From NCBI GenBank assembly GCA_046349635.1, contig JAXMBX010000061.1, forward strand, positions 1 through 26,404: a stretch of DNA of 26,404 nt, written 5' to 3'. The position numbers and the translations under genes were made by a program. This DNA comes from JAXMBX01 sp046349635 (GTDB lineage Bacteria; Planctomycetota; Planctomycetia; Planctomycetales; Planctomycetaceae). Position 1 is the first letter of the stretch. Each line of letters starts with the position of its first letter. The notes under the pieces were generated by a model. It did no database searches. It was given only the letters and a program-made list of their open reading frames with translations, and had not been told where the DNA came from. This document shows positions 7,339-14,556 of the stretch, one piece after another.

Positions 7339-8514
7339 TCAGAACGACTTGTCGGTATCGACAAGGAAATAGCCGTTGTTGGCGACCGGCAGCATCGGAG
7401 CCCACTGCTGCCCCGCCACCGTACTGCTGCGGGCGTTGCGACCGGGGAAGTACGAAAAGCCGACGGTGAAGTTCCAGGCTTCCCCCGTCGCTCCAGCCGG
7501 ACCGATGCTGGCGGATTGGTGCATGTAGGTCACCAGGGCATACGCAGACATCCGATCACTCAAGGGAGCAACCAGCGAACCGCCCGCCAGGTAATCCCCC
7601 AAGGTTCCCCCCTCCGCGGCCAGACGACTCTGCTCCGGAATACCGGCCCACATCATTGTTTCCGGGCCGCCATCTCCCCATTTATGGCGATGGAACGCAT
7701 TCAGTTGACCGAGCGGACGCCAGGTCGTCTCACCGAAGAATTGCACATCGCGCGAGTCGGAGGCCCCCTTCCACGCCCCCCGCCACGTTCCCCACAGGCC
7801 GACCTCATTGGACGGGCTCAGCACATACGAGACCTGGGCACGCCACTGAGTCAGCGTCGGATTCTGGGCGAAGACGCCGTAATTGTTGCTCAGCATCCAG
7901 TCCCTCACGATGGCGCCACTCCAGCGAGATTCCGCCGTCGCGTGTCGGAACAGTCCGTTGGTGATGAACCCCTGAGTCGTTACTTCCCCCTGGTCGGTGA
8001 GCCGGTAGTCGGTTCCCGCCCAGTCAAACACGCCCACCTGCGCTCCGGATTGAAAACCAATGCCGGTAAGATCACTGAACGTTCCCAGCCGCGACCCAAA
8101 ATTGAAGCCCGTCATCAGGCCGTTGTTTTGCCATCCCCCGTCAGAAATTCCACGGAAGGAATCGTAGGAGACAAACACTTCGAGATTGCGGGACAGAGGC
8201 GCACAGCAGTCAGAAGCGGACGGAGGAACAGAGGGCTGTAACGACGAGGGCCCGCACGACTCAACCTGATCATGGGACGTCTTCGTCGTCTCGTTCTCTT
8301 CGACCTGGTCCGGATCAAGCCGGGAGTGCCCCATGGGAAGAAATGGGTCCTCCGATGCGGAGAAGACTTCTCGCGGTTCCGTGGGAAGACGCAGTCCCCC
8401 GTTCCGAACCGGCAATTCCTGCCCGTAGACGGGGAGCGCGCCGGACGGCATTGCGCCGGACCCCGCCAGCAACAAAACGAATCCCACCAGACTTGGACGG
8501 AACGAGCAGCGCAT
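7339..8514 (-). CDS. Secreted, probable outer-membrane beta-barrel protein (DUF6666-like)
   Basis: A 391-residue protein with a signal peptide at its start (MRCSFRP, then SLVGFVLLLAGSGAMPSGAL, likely cut near VYGQ-EL). A Pro/Ser/Asp-rich linker containing CGP and DCCAP follows. From about residue 115 the sequence shows alternating aromatic strands with Gly turns, such as NLEVFVSYDSFRG, LMTGFNFGSRLG, AQVGVFDWAGTDY and WNFTVGFSYFPGRNARSS, as in an outer-membrane barrel. The ending NNGYFLVDTDKSF resembles a planctomycete-specific family (I believe DUF6666, from memory). In-frame ATG 8586 is a possible earlier start, but it would put 24 residues before the signal peptide. Function unknown. Confidence 0.7.
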   Translation of the reverse strand: MRCSFRPSLVGFVLLLAGSGAMPSGALPVYGQELPVRNGGLRLPTEPREVFSASEDPFLPMGHSRLDPDQVEENETTKTSHDQVESCGPSSLQPSVPPSASDCCAPLSRNLEVFVSYDSFRGISDGGWQNNGLMTGFNFGSRLGTFSDLTGIGFQSGAQVGVFDWAGTDYRLTDQGEVTTQGFITNGLFRHATAESRWSGAIVRDWMLSNNYGVFAQNPTLTQWRAQVSYVLSPSNEVGLWGTWRGAWKGASDSRDVQFFGETTWRPLGQLNAFHRHKWGDGGPETMMWAGIPEQSRLAAEGGTLGDYLAGGSLVAPLSDRMSAYALVTYMHQSASIGPAGATGEAWNFTVGFSYFPGRNARSSTVAGQQWAPMLPVANNGYFLVDTDKSF

Positions 8515-8727
8515 CACATCGTCCAGTACATTCGAGAGACGGACATGCCTTCCACAGACCGATTGGTCCCGATGAAAAAGGCTCATCGGTATGATTCGGT
8601 CCGGATGAATCGATTCTGCAACCCGAGGCTGTCTGCACGGACCGCACGGCACGATCACGAATTCCGCGCCAAGCCGCAAAGTTTTCGCCAGGTCCCTGAC
8701 CGGAGTCTCATTTCAGCGATCGTCAAA

Positions 8728-8765
8728 CAAAAAAACACCCGTCGTCTATGTCAGACAACGGGTGT
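8728..8765 (-). terminator. Rho-independent terminator of tRNA-Ala
   Basis: On the minus strand, ACACCCGT and ACGGGTGT form a stem that is extended by GTC/GAC around a short loop and followed by TTTTTTTG. It begins 8 bases beyond the 3' end of the tRNA, so it ends the tRNA transcript. Confidence 0.85.
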
Positions 8766-8772
8766 CATCAAG

Positions 8773-8845
8773 TGGAGCGGAAGGGAGTTGAACCCTCGAC
8801 CTCTGCATTGCGAACGCAGCGCTCTCCCAACTGAGCTACCGCCCC
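8773..8845 (-). tRNA. tRNA-Ala (anticodon CGC)
   Basis: The 73-base minus-strand sequence folds into a complete cloverleaf: acceptor GGGGCGG/CCGCTCC, D-stem GCTC/GAGC, anticodon stem CTGCG/TGCAG around loop TTCGCAA, five-base variable loop AGGTC, and T-stem GAGGG/CCCTT with loop TTCAACT. Anticodon CGC reads the Ala codon GCG. The G3:U70 wobble pair, the main alanine identity element, is present and the discriminator is A73. The 3' CCA is not encoded and must be added after transcription. Confidence 0.96.
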
Positions 8846-8887
8846 CAATTTCCATCGCTCCCGTCTGCACGAAGAGCAAGGAGACGT

Positions 8888-8916
8888 ATCTTACGCAATC
8901 CCAATCTCGTTGAAAA
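8888..8916 (-). promoter_or_regulatory. Candidate sigma70-type promoter for tRNA-Ala
   Basis: On the minus strand TTTTCA and TAAGAT are spaced by 17 bases, with the -10 about 42 bases before the mature tRNA 5' end. This is a fit by eye to a vegetative promoter. Confidence 0.35.
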
Positions 8917-9096
8917 GTCTGAACCGGACCTCCGAAAATACCCCGTTTTCGACAAAAGCTCTTGGCGGGAAAACATTTCCGTCGCTATATTTCCTCCCGT
9001 TAGGACGCTCTTTCAGCCGGACTGGTTCGGATTTCTCTCGGGAACTCCGAATCCGACCAAAACGCAAATTTCACCCGCAATGCACGGAGGCACCGC

Positions 9097-10041
9097 GTGG
9101 ATAAGATTCTCATCGCAGGTCTCGATACCCTGGCCGGAGCCAACATCGCCGCGATTCTCAAGGATCGCTTCGAACTGACCGGCCTCTGTTTCGAACACCC
9201 CCTGCAACTGAAGGGGGCCGACTGCCAGACCTGCTCTCCCGATGACGCCGCCGGGATCACCCAGCTGGTCCGCAGCCTCCGCCCCGCGTGGATCATCTAC
9301 TGCGGCCAGGCTTCCATCCCCTCCTGGCATGCCGATGCCGAATGCGGCAACCCCGCACTCCTGACGCAACGGGCCAAAACCTGGTCCACCGTCGCCGGCC
9401 AGACGCAAACCCCCCTCACCGTCCTCTCCTCCGATGGCATCTTCACCGGCCCGTGGATGTTCCACGACGATGACTCCGAAAAATTCTGCGAAAGCACGAC
9501 AGCCAAAGCCATCCGCACGATGGAACGGGAAGTCCGCTCCGCCTGTCCGCAGGCATTGATCGTCCGCACGCAGGTCTTCGGCTGGGCTCCTTCCGAGGAG
9601 ATTCCCAGTTTCGCCGCGGACACCGTCGAGCAGTTGCGGGCAAACGTGGAAATCCCCCTCGATTATCTCCGCCATGCCACCCCGATTCTCGCGACCGATC
9701 TGGCCGAGATTCTGGAGCAGGCCTATGTCCGCCGTCTCGCAGGGACCTATCACATTTCCGGCAGCGAGCGGATCAACCCTTACCGTTTCAGCGCCCTGCT
9801 GGCGGAACAGTTCGGCCTCCCCTGCTGCATTTCCGGGACAATGGAACCGGTCTCCACCCGTGCCCAGATGTTCGGGGCGGGAGAATCCTCCCTCACCTGC
9901 CGCCGGATCAAGGGAGAACTCGGCATCTCTCTCCCGATGATGCTGGAATCGATCCAGCGGTTCCACGCCCAGTCACTGACCGATTTCTGCGACCAGTTCG
10001 CAGGGGGCGGACGCCGCTCCCCGCGACCGATGGTTGCCTGA
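9097..10041 (+). CDS. RmlD-like NAD(P)-dependent sugar epimerase/reductase (SDR)
   Basis: A 314-residue extended short-chain dehydrogenase/reductase most like dTDP-4-dehydrorhamnose reductases. ILIAGLDTLAGANIAAIL fits the N-terminal beta-alpha unit, WIIYCGQAS the third strand, and TVLSSDGIFTGPW corresponds to the RmlD STDYVFDG segment. GTYHISGSERINPYRFSALL matches the RmlD C-terminal substrate domain. The YxxxK catalytic pair appears as STTAK, with Ser where Tyr is expected, so classical SDR chemistry is doubtful. The start is GTG 9097 with GGAGG 6 bases upstream. It stands alone between the tRNA and a convergent acetyltransferase gene, with no other nucleotide-sugar genes near. Substrate unknown. 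Confidence 0.8.
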   Translation: MDKILIAGLDTLAGANIAAILKDRFELTGLCFEHPLQLKGADCQTCSPDDAAGITQLVRSLRPAWIIYCGQASIPSWHADAECGNPALLTQRAKTWSTVAGQTQTPLTVLSSDGIFTGPWMFHDDDSEKFCESTTAKAIRTMEREVRSACPQALIVRTQVFGWAPSEEIPSFAADTVEQLRANVEIPLDYLRHATPILATDLAEILEQAYVRRLAGTYHISGSERINPYRFSALLAEQFGLPCCISGTMEPVSTRAQMFGAGESSLTCRRIKGELGISLPMMLESIQRFHAQSLTDFCDQFAGGGRRSPRPMVA

Positions 10042-10123
10042 GCGACCCCGGACTTTTGAATTGACGCGTCGCCTCTGTCGCGGTGGAATTCTCGGGAAAA
10101 ACGATCGACTCCGACGCGACGCA

Positions 10124-10140
10124 AAAACGCCACGCGTTTT
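10124..10140. terminator. Possible bidirectional terminator between convergent genes
   Basis: AAAACGC and GCGTTTT form a 7-bp inverted repeat with a 3-base loop, lying between the SDR stop (10041) and the convergent acetyltransferase stop (10139), which it overlaps by 2 bases. The arms carry A and T runs on their outer ends, so it could work in both directions. The short stem makes this tentative. Confidence 0.4.
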
Positions 10141-10555
10141 AGCCGTTGGGCGTCGGCTTGCGTGGAATTGTCCAGCAGGACTCGTGCTTCGCCATCCCGA
10201 TATGCGGATAGTAGCTCTGCGCCTTGGGTGCGGCGAGCAGGATCAGGGTGGTTTGCAGTCCCGCCGCTTCATGGGTTTGGCGGATCAGTTCCTGCCCAAT
10301 CCCCTGCTTCTGGTAATTCTCGTCCACTGCGAGATCCGACAGGTACGTGCAGAACCCGAAGTCGGTAATCGCCCGGGAAACCCCCACCAGTAACGCCCCA
10401 TCCCGCGCTGTGACGATCACATCCGCGTTCTTCAGCATCGCTTCAATCGTCGCCGCATCCTTGATCGGACGTCGCTCCGCGAGCGTGGAACGGATCAGGA
10501 CGTCCACGAATTCCGCAGCGGTCAGCTTCGGCTCCACCTGGTAGGAAATCGCCAC
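10139..10555 (-). CDS. GNAT-family N-acetyltransferase
   Basis: A 138-residue protein predicted to transfer an acetyl group from acetyl-CoA to an amine. The acetyl-CoA-binding motif A is seen in SDLAVDENYQKQGIGQELI (Q-x-x-G-x-G), preceded by the beta-strands ADVIVTARDGALLVGVSRAI. The ending AQSYYPHIGMAKHESCW fits motif B, with the usual YxxxG. GTG 10555 was preferred because the coding likeness begins at AISYQVEPKLTAAEF and a GGAGGGG sits just before it; an upstream GTG at 10600 gives 15 more residues of low character. It is the last gene in the leftward direction after nuoD, from which a hairpin separates it. Substrate unknown. Confidence 0.8.
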   Translation of the reverse strand: MAISYQVEPKLTAAEFVDVLIRSTLAERRPIKDAATIEAMLKNADVIVTARDGALLVGVSRAITDFGFCTYLSDLAVDENYQKQGIGQELIRQTHEAAGLQTTLILLAAPKAQSYYPHIGMAKHESCWTIPRKPTPNG

Positions 10556-10670
10556 AACCCCTCCCTCTCCCTCCGGTGAGTGATCGCGAAAGATATTCAC
10601 ACGATCTCAATGCGAGGTATCGCGTCTATCGCGGCCTATCGATTGGAAACTCCTCTCGATGTTGTCGCGA

Positions 10671-10695
10671 CGCTAACGCCGAGACGGCGTTAGCG
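10671..10695 (-). terminator. Perfect 10-bp hairpin overlapping the nuoD stop codon
   Basis: CGCTAACGCC and GGCGTTAGCG are exact inverted arms around a 5-base loop, and the nuoD stop codon lies inside the first-transcribed arm. There is no T-run after it on the minus strand. It may be a Rho-dependent stop, an RNA 3'-end stabiliser or an attenuating element before the acetyltransferase gene. Confidence 0.45.
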
Positions 10696-11928
10696 GTCGA
10701 TTTCACCCATCACAATATCCAGCGAGCCGACAATCGCAGGGATATCGGCGATCAGGCAGCCGCGGCACAGGTTCTCCGTGACCGACAGGTTGCAGAAGCA
10801 GGAGCTTTTCGCCCGGGCACGCAACGGCTTGTCTTCGTTGTTCCCGATGATGTGAAATCCCATCTGGCCGCGGGGACATTCGGTTTCCAGGTACACCTCA
10901 CCCACGGGGAGCTTGGTGCTCATCTTGTAGGGAACGCGGTACGCCCCTTCCGCCTTCTTGTACTTCTCCATACCCTGGCGAACCAGCTTGATCGCCTCGG
11001 AGACTTCACGCATCCGGACATAGAACCGGCACCAGTTGTCTCCCAGCAGCACTTCCGGGGGAGCGTTCTTGAAGGGTGCGACCGGAATGTCAAAGCTGTA
11101 TCCCTTGTACATCCGGGTATAGATCGGATCGCCGTCGCGACGCAGATCGTGATCGACACCGCTGCCGCGCAAGACAGGCCCGGTACAGCCGTATTGAATG
11201 GCCATTTCGCGGGTCAGGATGCCGATACCGGCCGTCCGTTTGATGAAGATCTGGTTTTCGGTCAGCAGCGTGTGATATTCGTGAATGCGCGGCTCCAGCC
11301 AGGAGAGGAACATCTCCACCGCTTCCAGCCACGACATCTTCATGTGCGGATTCCGGTTGGTCAGGGAAGCCAGCCCCGGCGGAATCGTGATCGACGCGGG
11401 CAGGTCGTGCGTCGCCCCCCCCATCGTCAGGTAGCTGTACGTCAGTCGCGCGCCGCACGCCTCTTCGAACAGGTCGAGAATGATTTCCCGCTCGCGGAAA
11501 GCATACAGAAACGGGCTGAACGTCCCCAGGTCGAGACCATACGCCCCCATCCCCACCAGGTGGCTCGCGATCCGTCCCAGCTCGGCGATGATCACCCGCA
11601 AGTGGATCGCCTTGTCGGGAACTTCCATGCCGACCAGTTTCTCAACCGCCAGCGACCAGCCGAGGTTCATGTTCATCCCGGCCAGGTAGTCCATCCGGTC
11701 GGTGTACGGAATCCACTGCGGCGGAGACAGGTTCTCGCCGATTTTTTCCGCGCTGCGATGCAGGTAGCCGATGTGCGGCGTCACCTGATGGACAACTTCC
11801 CCGTCCGTCCGGAGCAGCAGACGGAGCACGCCGTGCGTGCTCGGATGCTGCGGCCCCATGTTGACCAGCATTTCGTCCGTGCGAACGTCGAACTCAATGA
11901 TCCGGGGATCTTCCAACTGCATTGTCAT
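10690..11928 (-). CDS. nuoD: NADH-quinone oxidoreductase subunit D
   Basis: A 412-residue subunit of the peripheral arm of respiratory complex I that forms much of the quinone-binding cavity. MLVNMGPQHPSTHGVLRLLL carries the conserved GPQHPSTHG loop with its quinone-site His, and YTDRMDYLAGMNMN carries the conserved Tyr region. The C-terminal ESTENLCRGC-like segment SVTENLCRGCLIADIPAIVGSLD has the usual DxVxGEIDR ending (DIVMGEIDR). The length is normal for an unfused NuoD, so C and D are separate here, unlike the NuoCD fusion of enterobacteria. It lies 61 bases after nuoC on the same strand. No missing residues noted. Confidence 0.97.
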   Translation of the reverse strand: MTMQLEDPRIIEFDVRTDEMLVNMGPQHPSTHGVLRLLLRTDGEVVHQVTPHIGYLHRSAEKIGENLSPPQWIPYTDRMDYLAGMNMNLGWSLAVEKLVGMEVPDKAIHLRVIIAELGRIASHLVGMGAYGLDLGTFSPFLYAFREREIILDLFEEACGARLTYSYLTMGGATHDLPASITIPPGLASLTNRNPHMKMSWLEAVEMFLSWLEPRIHEYHTLLTENQIFIKRTAGIGILTREMAIQYGCTGPVLRGSGVDHDLRRDGDPIYTRMYKGYSFDIPVAPFKNAPPEVLLGDNWCRFYVRMREVSEAIKLVRQGMEKYKKAEGAYRVPYKMSTKLPVGEVYLETECPRGQMGFHIIGNNEDKPLRARAKSSCFCNLSVTENLCRGCLIADIPAIVGSLDIVMGEIDR

Positions 11929-11989
11929 CGCGAATTCACTCTTGGTTTCCGGACGTCGGTCCGATGTGGTCTACAAGGTTTAATGTGCG

Positions 11990-12520
11990 TTACTTGCCGC
12001 GAATCTCGTGATACTCCAGCGGGAATTCATAATCCTTCCGCAACGGGTGCCCCACCCAGTCTTCCGGGCAGAGAATCCGACGCAGGTTCGGATGGTTCTG
12101 GAAATGAATCCCCATCAGGTCATAGGCTTCCCGCTCGTGCCAGTCGGCAATCGGCCAGACTCCGGAGACCGAGGGGATCTCCGGCAATTCACCTGCCTGA
12201 TCGTTCCGCCAGCGGGGGAGCTTGGCCTTCAGCACCAGGTGATGCTTCAGTGTGTAGCTGTAGAGGTGGTACACCACTTCCAGGTGCGGCTCGTGACCGA
12301 ACTTTGCCACCTTCTTGGGATCAGGCTGGAAGTAATCGACTGCCGACAGGTTATTCAGCGAATCGAACAGGAACTGCGGGTCGTCCCGCAGCGCCATCCC
12401 TACCTCGACGACTGCAGCCGAGGTGACCTCAATCCACGGATTCAGAACATCCGCCTGGCAGGCGACAATCTTGTCGCCGAATTTTTCCACCAGCTTGGCA
12501 TGAATTTCAGAAACTTGCAT
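11990..12520 (-). CDS. nuoC: NADH-quinone oxidoreductase subunit C
   Basis: A 176-residue soluble subunit of the complex I peripheral arm (30-kDa subunit family). The signature is clear: GVWPIADWHEREAYDLMGIH, then FQNHPNLRRILCPEDWVGHP and LRKDYEFPLEY. The N-terminal part (FLFDSLNNLSAVDYF, HLEVVYHLYSYTLKHHLVL) fits the family's first domain. The length is typical for an unfused NuoC. It lies between nuoA (74 bases upstream) and nuoD (61 bases downstream) on the same strand. In most nuo operons nuoB separates nuoA and nuoC; here there is no room for it. Confidence 0.97.
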   Translation of the reverse strand: MQVSEIHAKLVEKFGDKIVACQADVLNPWIEVTSAAVVEVGMALRDDPQFLFDSLNNLSAVDYFQPDPKKVAKFGHEPHLEVVYHLYSYTLKHHLVLKAKLPRWRNDQAGELPEIPSVSGVWPIADWHEREAYDLMGIHFQNHPNLRRILCPEDWVGHPLRKDYEFPLEYHEIRGK

Positions 12521-12594
12521 GAGTGAGATCCGACCCTTCGAACTCTGGTTCAGTGATCAACACAGAGAATAGCATCCGGCTTGACGCAGCGCGA

Positions 12595-13167
12595 TCAGTG
12601 CGAGTAACTCGTCGCCTTCTCGACAGGCGGACTGGGCGGTAAGGGGGTCCGTGCCCCTACCCCCTCAGTAACATTCCGGACCCAATCCAGATCGCCGCGC
12701 TTCCAGACATAAGCAAATCCGACCAGCAGCACGCCGAAGAACACCAGGATGTCCATCAGGCCGGTCACGCCCATCTTGTAGGCGGTGTCCGCCGAGACGA
12801 TGTTCCCGGTGTTCAATGCGGAGCCTTCCTGCACGTTCAACAGACGGGCACTCAACTGCGTCCGCACTTCGGAACTGGCGGGGATCCGCTTGTCCGCAAG
12901 CTGCATCGCATTGCCGTACACCATCGCCCACGGGAAGAAGAACGCCACTTCGACGTCGAAGATGATGAACAGCAGCGCCACCACGTAGAACCGCAGGTCG
13001 AACTGGATATAGCTCGATCCGATCGCCGGTTCGCCACATTCATACGACGACAGCTTTTCCGAGGTCGGATTCTTGGGGCGGACCAGCAAGCCCAGCAGCA
13101 GCGGGAAAATCAAAAACACGACCCCGACCGCGATAAAGATCAGGAAATGGCTTACCAGATCTGTCAT
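12595..13167 (-). CDS. nuoA: NADH-quinone oxidoreductase subunit A, with extra loop
   Basis: A 190-residue membrane subunit of complex I near the quinone channel. Three membrane helices are visible: FLIFIAVGVVFLIFPLLLGL, FYVVALLFIIFDVEVAFFFP and TGLMDILVFFGVLLVGFAYV. The conserved loop SSYECGEPAIGSSYIQFDLR carries the YECG Cys, and FDVEVAFFFPWA has the conserved Asp/Glu. About 45 residues (from GNAMQLADKRIP to SADTAYKMG) are inserted between helices 2 and 3, and there is a Pro-rich C-terminal tail, making the protein longer than the usual 120-150 residues. The start MTDLVSH (ATG 13167) was taken; an upstream in-frame start adds only six residues. nuoB does not follow. Confidence 0.95.
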   Translation of the reverse strand: MTDLVSHFLIFIAVGVVFLIFPLLLGLLVRPKNPTSEKLSSYECGEPAIGSSYIQFDLRFYVVALLFIIFDVEVAFFFPWAMVYGNAMQLADKRIPASSEVRTQLSARLLNVQEGSALNTGNIVSADTAYKMGVTGLMDILVFFGVLLVGFAYVWKRGDLDWVRNVTEGVGARTPLPPSPPVEKATSYSH

Positions 13168-13230
13168 TCCGCACCTGCTTCCCACATCCGACGAAATAAA
13201 ATGTGTTTCGATTCACCCGGCGATCAACAA

Positions 13231-13707
13231 CTACTGAGACTTGCCCGATTCGGGGCTATCGCCCAGCGACCCTGCCAGGAGCGATTGTCGTCCCGAAAAT
13301 CCCGCGTCCAGTTCATGCCAGAAAGAGACTTCGGGTTCACCCAGCTTCCAGCAGAGATACACTTCCCGGCCATCAAACAACGCCGGAAAGTCCACCAGCC
13401 CCTTCTGGAAATCCTTGATTTCCACTCCCAGGGAGCGGAGTTCCAGGACATATTCCTGAAGCTTGGCGACCTCTTTTTCCAACTCTTCTTCAACGTGCCG
13501 GATTTCTTCCGCATACATGGAGTCGGTGTCGACCTTCTTTGCACTCTGAGCGGGGCGGATCCGGGCCAGTCGATCTTTCCGCTCCTGGATATCCTGATAT
13601 TGCCGCACAATGTCACCCACCACCGCTTTGACCAGGGGAAGCGTGTGATTCGCTTCCTCCACGGTGAAGTGCTTCTTGTGCATCGGATTTGCGGGGCCGT
13701 CACTCAT
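13231..13707 (-). CDS. DUF2203 domain-containing protein
   Basis: A 158-residue cytoplasmic protein. KHFTVEEANHTLPLVKAVV is the family opening, followed by a charged coiled-coil-like stretch (AEEIRHVEEELEKEVAKLQE). The conserved end is KDFQKGLVDFPALFDGREVY, then LCWKLGEPEVSFWHELDAGF and SGRQSL. This matches the DUF2203 family, whose function is unknown. The gene sits inside the complex I cluster between nuoI and nuoA on the same strand, with 63 bases to nuoA and 69 bases from nuoI, so it is probably co-transcribed with them. A role in complex I assembly is conceivable but is inference from position alone. Confidence 0.88.
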   Translation of the reverse strand: MSDGPANPMHKKHFTVEEANHTLPLVKAVVGDIVRQYQDIQERKDRLARIRPAQSAKKVDTDSMYAEEIRHVEEELEKEVAKLQEYVLELRSLGVEIKDFQKGLVDFPALFDGREVYLCWKLGEPEVSFWHELDAGFSGRQSLLAGSLGDSPESGKSQ

Positions 13708-13776
13708 AAGATTGTTCTGCCATTTCTGATCGGCCGAGTCCCTCTCGACCGAGGACTGCTCGCGACTGGACGGACG

Positions 13777-14331
13777 TTAGTGTTCTTCGGCAGGAGCGAA
13801 TTCGTAAGGACTCGGTTCCCCCTTGACCCACACCGGCTGATACAAGACTTTCGATTCCGCGACGGCGGTCGGGTTGAGGGTCGCCTGTCCCCAGGCAATC
13901 TGCAGCGGAAGCTTGGCGTAATCCACCACGCAACCGTCCCGGCTGTAACAACTGAGATCGAAATTCGATCCCATGAAGATGCAGTCCACCGGGCAAGGCT
14001 CCACGCACAGGGCGCAGAACATGCACTTCGTGTAATCGATCGTGAACCCGTCGATCCGGAATCCCTTGCCGACGGGGCTTTTGACTTTGTCGATGTAGAT
14101 GCAATCGACCGGGCAGGCCGCGGCGCACTTCTCGCAACCGATGCAGGTCGTCAGATCGAAGCGATGGAAACCCCGGTAACGCGGTTTCACGGCCGCGGGC
14201 ACTTCCGGGTATTCGTAGACCTCGGTAAAGGTCCGACGCTTGTAGGTCTTCATCATCGTGATGAAGGTCACCCACATCCCGTAGATCACCGTCGAAACAG
14301 CCGCATAGACGTTCCGAAACCAACGCAGCAT
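13777..14331 (-). CDS. nuoI: NADH-quinone oxidoreductase subunit I
   Basis: A 184-residue ferredoxin-like subunit that carries two [4Fe-4S] clusters (N6a and N6b) passing electrons towards the quinone site. Both CxxCxxCxxxCP motifs are complete: TCIGCEKCAAACPVDCI and KCMFCALCVEPCPVDCI. Between them lies GKGFRIDGFTIDYT, and RYRGFHRFDLTTC is the typical lead-in. An N-terminal amphipathic stretch (WFRNVYAAVSTVIYGMWVTF) would sit against the membrane. It is the first visible gene of the leftward complex I cluster; the 225 bases upstream separate it from the trpD stop. In standard operons nuoI follows nuoH, so its place before nuoA is a rearranged order. Confidence 0.96.
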   Translation of the reverse strand: MLRWFRNVYAAVSTVIYGMWVTFITMMKTYKRRTFTEVYEYPEVPAAVKPRYRGFHRFDLTTCIGCEKCAAACPVDCIYIDKVKSPVGKGFRIDGFTIDYTKCMFCALCVEPCPVDCIFMGSNFDLSCYSRDGCVVDYAKLPLQIAWGQATLNPTAVAESKVLYQPVWVKGEPSPYEFAPAEEH

Positions 14332-14556
14332 GGCAGTCCCTTGTGGATTCCCAATGGTCGCCTGAGGAAAAGCTTCAAAGGCTTGAACTTAAACAGGTTC
14401 CAAGACATCAAAATGAGACGAAACAGACCGGCCGTTCCGCATCCAAAGTGAACCTGCTTCTCAACTTCTGAATTATAGGCCCCCCTCCGCAGCCCGCAAG
14501 GGAACGGAGCGCCCCAGTTCGCCCGTATTCCTATTCTTGAGACTCCGCACCGCAAA

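Noticed and set aside
10576..12426. 616-residue open frame on the plus strand
   Set aside because: It is antisense to nuoD and nuoC, and its His/Arg/Gln/Pro-rich composition is typical of the reverse reading of GC-rich genes.
13147..14451. 434-residue open frame on the plus strand
   Set aside because: Antisense to DUF2203 and nuoI, both recognisable; no domain in the plus-strand translation.
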